Source: Blepharisma stoltei
Taxonomy: Eukaryota > Ciliophora > Heterotrichea > Heterotrichida > Blepharismidae
Reading direction: 5' to 3'
DNA: 64,000 bases
NCBI GenBank assembly: GCA_914767885.1
Contig: CAJZBQ010000056.1
Span: forward strand, 1,132,001 to 1,196,000
The position numbers were made by a program, and so were the translations under genes. Every line of letters starts with the position of its first letter. Positions within the stretch are counted from its first letter, which is position 1. Of the stretch, positions 56,610 to 64,000 are shown one piece after another. Below the pieces are notes generated by a model. It was not told the origin of the DNA, did no database searches, and was given only the letters and a program-made list of their open reading frames with translations.

Positions 56610-57400
56610 CTTTAAATGCAATGAAAATTAATAAAGAAGCAGAATTGAAAAGCCGCATTTATAAGAAGAGGAAATATTATTTTATTTATAAGGTTAATAA
56701 ATCGGCTTATTATAAATCTTTAGACTATTATTTATTATATTGAGAGTTTTCATTAAACTAACTTATCTTATATACATAAAATGGCAGAGACGAGGGATCT
56801 GCCCCTCAGTGGCAGGCGAGCTTATTTATACTGGGCATATAGTTAGTAGTCCCAAAGTGAGGGACGTTAGACCGGAAGCTGCTGTTTTTGATTTTGATTC
56901 CGTAGACAGTTAAATGCAACTTCTTTGGTCAGCAGCGCCCAGCCCAGCGGGTGCCCGATATGAGGCAGGGTGACATATCTACCTAAGTTGTTAATATGGC
57001 TTGCTGCGAATGGCAAAAGCTGTTAAATTCTTGGGACGACCGAAAAAAAGAGAGGAGGTAAGCTAGACGAATTAACGGGGTCCGTCAAGTTTGAAAATGG
57101 CTGATCAAGCAATAGGAGCAATTTCAGGGTTGGCATAAAATTTGGTGACGTCGAAGGGTCGGAAATGGAAGCGGCCTGCAAAGCCAGTGAATGGCCTAAA
57201 TCTTTCATTTCTACCGAGAAACGAGGGGTTTCAGCCCAGGCTCAAGACAGCTACACTCTGCCACCCCGCAGGACTTCACTACGGAACGCATGGGCCTACA
57301 AAAAGCAGCAGACTTAAAAAATGTTACTAAATCTAATCTAACTTAACTTATTTATTAATTCAGCAACTTATTTTCAAATAAATTTAAACTATTACCTGCT
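56610..57400. other. Spacer with GC-rich repeat-like block (about 56785-57330)
   Basis: A block of about 545 bp near 50% GC sits in DNA of about 25% GC. On the minus strand it starts with GTTAGATTAGATTTAG, a motif also at one side of eliminated segments at 16660 and 48350. ORFs inside (57023-57208, 57142-57330) have no coding character. Probably an eliminated dispersed repeat; edges cannot be fixed. Confidence 0.5.
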
Positions 57401-59047
57401 CTATACATTTTCTTTTCCCTTATCGGTGTCCTTATTACAAAGAGCTACCATCAGATTTGTCTGAGAAATCTTCTCAATTATTTCTTTTCTCTCTTTATTT
57501 ATATACTGTAAACACATCTCAGACACTGGCCCAACCATGTTTTTAGGCACAGACTCTCCTAAAATAAATATTTCAGCCTCTAGCAATGACTGAGACGCGC
57601 TCATAGAATTTTTTATATCAAATATTGACCCAATAATCGCAGACTTATACAGCTTCATTCTTTTCTCTATAAATCTTAACTGGGACTCTAAAATATCACA
57701 ATTCCCTTTAAACTGCCTTGCTATTAAATTTTCAATAGACTCAGTCTGCATCTTTTTATACTCGTTAAACAAATCCAAAATATCAGTAAAAATCCCTGCT
57801 TTTTCTATAGGCAAACTTATACAAATCGGGGTATTTAAATTGTGGATTATCGCCTGGGCTTTATTTTCTAATTTTTTTGTAGGAGTAATCGAAGTAATTT
57901 CAGAAAATGGCAGCTCTTCTCTTTCTATTTCAAAAGAATCTACAGGTCTGAATATTAATCTGTCTTTTTCTAAAGAAACTGAAACCATTTTTTCTATTTC
58001 TTTTCCTTTTTTTGTGACTTGTCCATTTACTCCTTTCATAATTTCTACATACTTTTTAGAATCATCACAAAAGCCTGCTTCTTGTAGCCTTTTTTCCAAA
58101 ATATTGTTTCTTTCTGACATAAAATCAAGCTCAGTTTTAAAAAGTCTGCAGTCTCTTGATGCTTTGTTTTTTTCTAAATGTAAACGTTCTAAAGTTTCAG
58201 CGAAGTCTTCAGTTAATTGCTTTTCATCATGATAAATATTAGTTAAATCTTGAAGGGTGTGCATATGGGTATCGTAATCTTGCTTAATTGTTTCAAGAGA
58301 AGTCACCTTTTCTTGAAGGACTGAAACTTGCTGTAATAATGATGTAGTTTCTGCAGATAAGCTTGGATTTTGGTGCTTTGAGTTCATGATATTTGCTAAT
58401 GATAAATTATTTTGGCTTAAAATAATTTTTATGCTCTGAGGAAGCTCTTCTAATGATGATTGCGATGTATCGTGTATGGCAGGATCAATGATAGCTGCTA
58501 ATTTGTTAAGAATATATTTATAGTCTTGTTCTGATGTAGGAGAAGGTGTAGAACCTTCTGTTATTTTATTTGCAAAATACGATAAGTTGTGAATCGAACT
58601 CGCTGGGGTGTGTTTACTCGGATTTTTTTGATTTTCGTCTAAATTTAGCGAACTAAAAGAAGAGAGACTTTTATTTGGCTTATTTTCCTTTTTGTCTAAT
58701 GCCAAATTTAACGCTATAAACCAATAGTCCCTTTCTTCTTGGCTGTTAGCCCAGAATTTTATGGTATGGTGATGTGTTTCTAGCTGGAAACCATAAGAGC
58801 TAGCGTGCTGAATTTTTGTTAATTTGTTAATGTGAGTTAAGGCAATTCGTTTGAATTGAGATTGGGTAATTGAATGATTACTCCATCTAAGCTCTCCTGA
58901 AGAATATTCAAGCCACATATATCTTTGGTTTTGCAGTGATTTAGTGTCTTTATATATTCCAGATCCTGTATAGATTTCACCTTTTTTGGCGTAGTCTTCG
59001 TAAAACTCAGATACTCTTTCTGACCTTTTTTCAACTATTTTTGACAT
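57401..59047 (-). CDS. PH-domain and coiled-coil protein
   Basis: Uninterrupted 548-residue ORF. An N-terminal pleckstrin-homology-like domain (about 20-125) is seen from the strand pattern GEIYTGSGIYKDTKSLQNQR, YMWLEYSSGELRWSN and the C-terminal helix EERDYWFIALNLAL with its conserved Trp. A Ser-rich linker, a coiled coil (about 230-320) and a second alpha/beta region with possible PH-like strands (SVSLEKDRLIFRPVDSF; AIIHNLNTPICISLP) follow. It may target membranes via phosphoinositides. Exact family unknown. Confidence 0.75.
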   Translation of the reverse strand: MSKIVEKRSERVSEFYEDYAKKGEIYTGSGIYKDTKSLQNQRYMWLEYSSGELRWSNHSITQSQFKRIALTHINKLTKIQHASSYGFQLETHHHTIKFWANSQEERDYWFIALNLALDKKENKPNKSLSSFSSLNLDENQKNPSKHTPASSIHNLSYFANKITEGSTPSPTSEQDYKYILNKLAAIIDPAIHDTSQSSLEELPQSIKIILSQNNLSLANIMNSKHQNPSLSAETTSLLQQVSVLQEKVTSLETIKQDYDTHMHTLQDLTNIYHDEKQLTEDFAETLERLHLEKNKASRDCRLFKTELDFMSERNNILEKRLQEAGFCDDSKKYVEIMKGVNGQVTKKGKEIEKMVSVSLEKDRLIFRPVDSFEIEREELPFSEITSITPTKKLENKAQAIIHNLNTPICISLPIEKAGIFTDILDLFNEYKKMQTESIENLIARQFKGNCDILESQLRFIEKRMKLYKSAIIGSIFDIKNSMSASQSLLEAEIFILGESVPKNMVGPVSEMCLQYINKERKEIIEKISQTNLMVALCNKDTDKGKENV

Positions 59048-59689
59048 TTTATAAACCGTTAAGTACGTTATGAATACATGTTATGTTATCTATGGTTTTT
59101 ACTATTTTGCAATGGCATAATCTTGTATGATTTCCTTGTGTCAAAAATAATCGACACGGGAAGTCTGGTAGTTTCAGACCTTTCACGAGTCAATTTTCTT
59201 TTTGGCACGTGGAATGGTTGGTCAAGCACAGTTAGCACCCTACACCCCCACCCCCCTAAAAGTGGTACCCCCACCCCCCCCACCCCCCCTACAAAAAGGT
59301 ACCCCCACCCCCCCTGAAAAATGGCACCCCCACCCCCCCTTTCACAAATGGCACCCCCACCCCCCTTAATATAGTATAGATATATCACAAATGCTAATAT
59401 AGAGCAGGCGTAATAAATAAATTATTATTTTAGATATTAAAAATTACTGATTTATACAATATTCATATAGCGTAGCGCAATCAATTAAGGAGTAGGCGGA
59501 ATGGGGTGAAAATTTCCTATAAATACTAAGCACCCCACATCTGAAGAAATTTGCTGACAAGCATAATGATCTTCGGTATTAATTAGCAGTATATCCTGTA
59601 TATATTTATGAACTTTGTGGAACAATAGCTAAAGAGTCCGTTTAGAGATCTAAAAGTAAAACTGACAATAGCAAATACTATTTTTATTA

Positions 59690-60735
59690 GCACATTGCTT
59701 TTCAAATGAAAGAGATGCTCTATATAAGTTAGGCAGAAGATAATAAGATATGGAATGCTATAAATAAGCTATCAGAGTTGATCCAAATTATGCTGATGCA
59801 TACAATAGCATAGGAGTTATCTTCTATAATGAAAAGAGCTATGAAAAAAAACACTAAAACATTGCAACGATGCAATTAAAAAATCCAAACTGTGGAGATT
59901 ATTATTATAATAAAGGAAATGTTCTTACTCCCCCCTTCACTTTAAATTGGAACAAAATATAGGTAAAATTTCCACTTTTTTGGTAAATTAAACCCCCTTT
60001 AAATTGGAACAAAATTTAATTTTATAATAAAAAATTATATATAATTTTTATGTAAAAATTTGTGATCTAAGTTTAAATGTTTCTTCTTAACTAAAATCAA
60101 AAATTTAGTTATATCTTGTTCTTGTTTAAAGAAGAAAGTATAAAGAGCATCTTATTTAAATAATTTTACTATCCTTAATTGCTAAACTTTAAAAAAAAAT
60201 TAATGTTGTTTTTAAAAATTTTTAAAAAAAATTTTTATTCTGATAAAAATGATATTTTTAATTTAAATAGTTTTGATATAAATTCAATAGGAATTCTTTA
60301 TAAAATTTTAAAATTTACTAATTTCTTGCTTTATTTCAAAGAATAGAGTATAAATAACACTCTTATTAAACAAAATTAGCACTTTGATCGATAAATTTTC
60401 TAAAATTTTTTGTTTTTAATTTTTTGTTTTTATCATAATTTTTTGTGTAAATAATTTTGATACCAATTAATAGTTACGTATTAACTAATAATGAAAATTT
60501 AGTTATATCTTGCTTTTTTTTTTCAAAGGATAAAAAGTAAATAGCATTTTATTAAACAAATTTATTAATCTAATTCGATAAGTTTTTGAATTTTATATAA
60601 ATGTTTTTTATAAAACAAAATAATCCCTTTAAATTGGAACAAAATTTTTAGTTCCAATTTAAAGGGGGGGGAGTTAGAGAGCTAGGAAGAAGATAAGAAG
60701 TTTTGGAATGCTATAAAAACAATCAAAAAGAATAA
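59690..60735 (+). pseudogene. Decayed TPR gene fragment inside the 2-kb element
   Basis: One frame reads DALYKLGRR, then stops, DMECYK, stop, AIRVDPNYADAYNSIGVIFYNEKSYE; after a one-base deletion in an A run it goes on as LKHCNDAIK and, back in the first frame, NPNCGDYYYNKGNV, then after the nested MITE (59936-60674) RELGRR, stop, EVLECYK. These are TPR units. Three TAA codons stand where Gln would be expected (CAA changed to TAA). Two frameshifts and the stops make it a pseudogene. Confidence 0.7.
59936..60674 (+). mobile_element. MITE family I copy 2 (739 bp), nested
   Basis: Left end CTCCCCCCTTCACTTTAAAT with a second direct copy of CCCCTTTAAATTGGAAC about 65 bp inside; right end is a palindrome of CCCTTTAAATTGGAACAAAA. 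TTA on both sides. Inserted into the TPR fragment; longer AT-rich body than other MITEs, without ORF. Confidence 0.92.
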
Positions 60736-61270
60736 TGACAACTCAAGATGATATAGGCATGGTATTTAAGAAAATATGAATATAATTAATACTTGAATTC
60801 GTAAAAATTTTATTTTATGAATTGATTACTTTTAAACCTACTATTTAAGCTAATTATCCATCTTCTGCATATCCTGCATTAGCTCATATTACATCCATCT
60901 TGAAGTTACCTACACTGTATTCATCTTCGCTGCACTCTGTAGTTATTGTATTGTGCTTGGTTCATTTAATAATTACTGACATTATCAATATCTTTGGCAT
61001 TATATTTATAAAATAAAAAACAAATTTAATATATTTTCTAATTAATTTTTAATTAATTTGAATTTATTAATTAATCGCAATTATTAAAGCAATTTATAGA
61101 CTTCATTTATCAATATAGTGCGTTAATCGGATTATATTTAAAATATTCTTTTTGAGGGAGGGGGGTGGGGGTGCCATCTGTGAAGGGGGGTGGGGGTGCC
61201 GTTTTGAGGGGGGTGGGGATTCCCTTATTTGGGGGGGGTGGGGGTGTCTGGTTGCGACCTATGCTTGACC

Positions 61271-61510
61271 AGAATGGTATTAAAAAAATGTTAAATCATT
61301 ATATTATTTTAGGTTAAGAAAATAATAATTATCAGAAATATTTTAATTTGTTTTTATGTTGCATTAATTTAATTCTTAGTTTAAATTTGTATTTATATGC
61401 GTTTTAGACTTTTATATTCAAAATTTTTCTTATAAGAATAAAATAAAGTTGATCTGTTATTGGAGAAAAATTATGAATTTATTTAAAAGAATTCAATTTA
61501 TATTTTATCC
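61271..61510. other. AT-rich spacer
   Basis: Nothing recognised between the 2-kb element and MITE copy 6. Confidence 0.5.
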
Positions 61511-61895
61511 TAATTCCCCCCCCCTCCGTGAGTGAACAAAACCATTAGAAAAATCGCTATTTTTTGTCCAAAAACCCACCCTCTGTGAGTGAACAAAAAT
61601 TTTTTTAAATAGAAAAATTTTTTATGGAAAAAAATTTTGATATATAAGTGATAATTAGTATAATGAAATCTAGAGCTAATTCTGTTTAATTTTAAACGAA
61701 TTCTTTTTAAAACATAAATTTTATAAATTAAATTAATATTTGCTTTCCAATTTTTGCAAATTAGGATTTTTTTTAAGTTTCGAAAAAAAAAAAAATTTTC
61801 TATAAAATTTATATATAAATTTTTTTAAAAAAAAAAAAATTAACCCCCCTCAGTGAGTGAAACAATTTTTTTGTTCACTCACGGAGGGGGGGGAA
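61511..61895 (+). mobile_element. MITE family A copy 6 (385 bp), intergenic
   Basis: Same plan as copies 1-4 with a few substitutions: the right palindrome has lost the GAAC of one arm (GTGAGTGAAACAA) and ends AATAA instead of AGTTA, so it is slightly older. About 265 bp upstream of the RINGv-FHA gene. Confidence 0.9.
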
Positions 61896-62160
61896 TAATC
61901 ATTTTTGGCGTAATTTTTAAAATATTCAGTAATTTAATAATTCCCTTATAAAACCCATATATGTCTCATAAATTTTTTCAAAAAATAATAAAACCTAAGG
62001 ATTTCCTTAATAAATCATATAGCTAGCTCATAAGGATTTAAAAAAATATACTTCCCTCGCCCTTTAATAATTGATATCTTGTCAATAATATCCCAGATCT
62101 TGAAAAATAATTCAACTGAAAATGAAGTCAGGACAACTGTAATATCCATACAGAATCATA

Positions 62161-63693
62161 ATGAAAACAATGACTTGGGGACGAGACTCACATAACTTAT
62201 TCGACTACGAGTCACGAAATTGCTTCAAAAAGCAACTGCAAACTTCAAGTTCGTGCCAAATCGCCCGTGCGGAAACTGATGTAAATTTACTGTCTCTCCC
62301 AGCAGAATCACGAAGACTTGGCCCAAACTCAAATATTCTTGCTACAGTTTCGCAAGAAAACGGCAACTTTTATATATCCTTATTTAATTTTAATAATAAA
62401 TTTCTAATAAAGCCAAATTTTAAATAAAATTCATCAAAAATATTATAAATTCCGAAGACGAGCCCCTCTGGCAAATTGTGAGATCTTTGAAAACACAAGA
62501 CGGACCAGGCCATGTCCTAAAAAAAGACGATGTAATTAAATTGGGGAGAGCTTGCTATAAAATCAAAGAACTTAATTTTGGCCAAGACGACTCTTCGAGC
62601 GAGCAAACACAAGAAAGCGAAGAAGAATCAATGAATGAAGTCCCAGAAGAGCACGAAAGCGGTGTCTGCAGGATTTGCTTCTGCGAGAGCGAGCCTGAAA
62701 ATCCTTTGATTGCTCCTTGCAATTGTACAGGGTCAGTAAAGCATATCCATCTTCAGTGCTTACAAAAATGGCTTTCTTATCATATGTCCACTAACTTTTT
62801 AATTATTTTTGCATTTTTTAATTAATTTTAAATCAAAAAAAAAATTAGAATTAATTATGAGGGATTAAGCAGAGTGATAATTCTGCTGTTTATCACTGGA
62901 AAACTATTGAATGCGAGCTTTGCAAAGGCACTTTTCCATTTAGTTTGGGTATAAAGGGCAAAGACCATAACTTATTCCAAGTCGAAAAATCCGGGATGCC
63001 TTATATAGTTCTTGAGGCTTCAGGTCAGGGCAAAGGTAACGCAAAGGGAGCACACGTCATAACTTTTTCCAACAATTCCACAGTAAAATTGGGAAGAGGA
63101 CATGAAAGTGACGTCAGAATTTCTGATATCTCGGTTTCAAGGTGTCATGCTATTATAAGATTTGAAAATAACCAATTCATCTTATTCTATCCATTCTTGA
63201 TCGAGCAGCCCGCTGCTGCTTGGTTAAGGTTAAGAATTTTCGTAAAAACGGGCTTGCAAATAATGTTAGCGCCGCTTAATTAATTTTCCTTTTATGCGCT
63301 AGCAATAAAAAATAGAGCATGAATATATTAAAAATACGCTAGATCCCATTAGAATTGCTCAAAAGCAATTATACTATAATATCTCTAATATTCGTTATAA
63401 TAAAATATAGATATTTAGATTTAAAGAAGGAGGGTTTCATACTTGGCCTTATAAAAATTGTTCGGTCAAGGAGGTAGAGGGAGCTAGAAGACAATAATTC
63501 CAAATTTGGCACATTATTGCAAGTGGCCAAGCCAATAGGGATGACACTTAATTCAACAATTGCATTGCAATGTGGAAGAACTGTGCTGGCTTTATCTTTA
63601 AAGGCTGTGAACTCAAATTTGGGTTCACTAAGTCCTTATGATACATCGATAGATGAAGCTGAAAATTATGTTCCGTACAAAAGAAGTTTATAG
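62161..63693 (+). CDS. RINGv (RING-CH) and FHA-domain protein
   Basis: 361 residues after removing IESs 62375-62445 (GNFYI|NSEDEPLW), 62792-62865 (YHMST|KQSDNSAV) and 63183-63484 (NQFIL|EDNNSKFG). RINGv finger: CRICFCESEPENPLIAPCNCTGSVKHIHLQCLQKWL then CELCKGTFP, the C4HC3 pattern of MARCH-type E3 ligases. C-terminal FHA domain: KLGRGHESDVRISDISVSRCHAIIRF then LEDNNSKFGTLL, with the phosphothreonine-binding GR-x-SR pattern. A partial FHA-like stretch (KKDDVIKLGRACYKI) lies before the RING. Likely a phospho-dependent ubiquitin ligase; no transmembrane helix, unlike most MARCH proteins. Confidence 0.92.
62375..62445. other. IES (71 bp)
   Basis: Junction ENGNFYI|NSEDEPLW. TATATA at the left makes the exact TA ambiguous by two bases without changing the protein. 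Confidence 0.8.
62792..62865. other. IES (74 bp) in the RINGv finger
   Basis: Junction SYHMST|KQSDNSAVYHW brings CLQKWL and CELCK to normal RINGv spacing. Confidence 0.88.
63183..63484. mobile_element. MITE family J copy 3, decayed (302 bp), IES in the FHA domain
   Basis: Left end has CCATTCTTGATCGAGCAG and right end TGTTCGGTCAAGGAGGTAG, matching family J with substitutions. Removal gives the FHA block NNQFIL|EDNNSKFGT. Confidence 0.88.
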
Positions 63694-63791
63694 TTAGAAT
63701 TAATTGAATTTTATAGATTTTGTGGCAAAATTGTTAAATTTTCGGTAATTTTCTAAAATAAAATTGAAATTCCATCGAAAATTTATAATAA

Positions 63792-64000
63792 ATGATGGGA
63801 GAACCAAGGAAAAATCAACTATCAAAACTAACAAATCAAATATATTTTTCAGGAAAAGATAAAGAAAAAATTCTTACTCCTTCATTATTTCCTAACAATT
63901 TTCTCTTGAAAATAATAATTTAATATCGAAAAAAAAATATATTGATTTGAAAGATTTAACGCACAACTATTCAGCTCTCTTCATAATACGCCGAAATCTG
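63792..64000 (+). CDS. Start of an unknown gene, truncated by the window end
   Basis: MMGEPRKNQLSKLTNQIYFSG at 63792 runs open for 43 codons. The frame stops in an AT-rich stretch (about 63915-63945) that looks like another IES, after which IDLKDLTHNYSALFIIRRNL is open to the edge. Function cannot be judged. Confidence 0.45.

Larger units (their letters stand above)
59220..61270. mobile_element. 2-kb germline element with C-rich minisatellite terminal inverted repeats
   Basis: Left end GGTCAAGCACAGTTAGCACC and right end (reverse complement) GGTCAAGCATAGGTCGCAACC are inverted, each followed by four to five units of a (T/A)GG(C/T)ACCCCCACCCCCC repeat with 8-9-base spacers. The innermost units match as inverted copies too (TTCACAAATGGCACC / TTCACAGATGGCACC). 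The interior holds a decayed TPR ORF with a nested MITE. No transposase found. Target-site duplication not identified. Confidence 0.7.

Noticed and set aside
56785-57330. GC-rich block considered as rRNA or another structured RNA gene
   Set aside because: No match to conserved rRNA, 7SL, RNase P or snRNA signatures that I could recognise; composition resembles other germline-only repeats.
59086-59388. Gly-rich ORF (GGGGAIC repeats)
   Set aside because: Translation of the C-rich minisatellite; composition is set by the repeat, not by selection.
59690-60735. Genetic code with TAA as Gln for this region
   Set aside because: All intact genes nearby end in TAA or TAG, and the fragment also has frameshifts, so decay is the simpler reading.

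Overview
The window reads as germline (micronuclear) DNA of a heterotrich ciliate, most likely Blepharisma. Four observations support this. (1) TGA is read as tryptophan throughout: it falls at conserved Trp positions (for example the DWW of the AGC kinase at 34951) and joins halves of domains in most genes, while only TAA and TAG end genes. (2) Five spliceosomal introns can be read and each is exactly 15 nt (GT...AG), the heterotrich size. (3) Conserved proteins are repeatedly broken by AT-rich or repeat-bearing segments bounded by a direct TA; taking out one TA copy plus the insert restores the reading frame and the expected family sequence at the junction. These are internal eliminated sequences (IESs), removed when the somatic macronucleus develops. 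(4) Several IESs are miniature inverted-repeat elements (MITEs), as reported for the Blepharisma germline.

Layout. 0-4.2 kb: 5'-truncated PAP2/glucose-6-phosphatase-like gene and a myristoylation-motif gene with EF-hand-like parts, both carrying decayed MITEs. 4.5-10.2 kb: a gene for about 1,628 residues joining two HU-CCDC81 domains to many EF-hands. 10.3-19.4 kb: small unknown genes, a coiled-coil gene, a tail-anchored TPR protein, a YY1-like zinc finger gene, and four fresh copies of MITE family A. 19.7-32.6 kb: vacuolar sorting receptor, acid phosphatase, PRPP synthetase, AP endonuclease, NADAR protein, TPR protein, eL32, tRNA-Phe and tRNA-Arg. 32.7-42.8 kb: two acidic paralogues, AGC kinase, J-protein, eS1, polo kinase, SAXO-like protein. 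43.4-54.6 kb: small unknown gene, tRNA-Ser, histidine phosphatase, FYVE-STE20 kinase, ArfGAP, CDPK, prefoldin 2, four-helix membrane protein. 55-64 kb: coiled-coil and PH-domain genes, a 2-kb germline-only element with C-rich terminal repeats and a decayed TPR gene, a RINGv-FHA gene, and the start of a last gene.

The genes are ordinary housekeeping, signalling, trafficking and ciliary genes, packed on both strands with short AT-rich spacers and no sign of operons. What is unusual is how they are interrupted. I could place about 40 eliminated segments of 52 to 865 bp. Short ones cluster near 62-85 and 101-111 bp. Longer ones are MITEs of three families with one shared architecture, GC-richer segments flanked by 9-14 bp direct repeats that look like target-site duplications, and one composite with a MITE inside a larger IES. 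Coordinates for genes below are germline spans; IESs are listed separately. IES coordinates run from the T of the left TA to the base before the right TA; where several TAs lie close together the exact one can shift by a few bases. All junctions are deduced from sequence, not from macronuclear reads.
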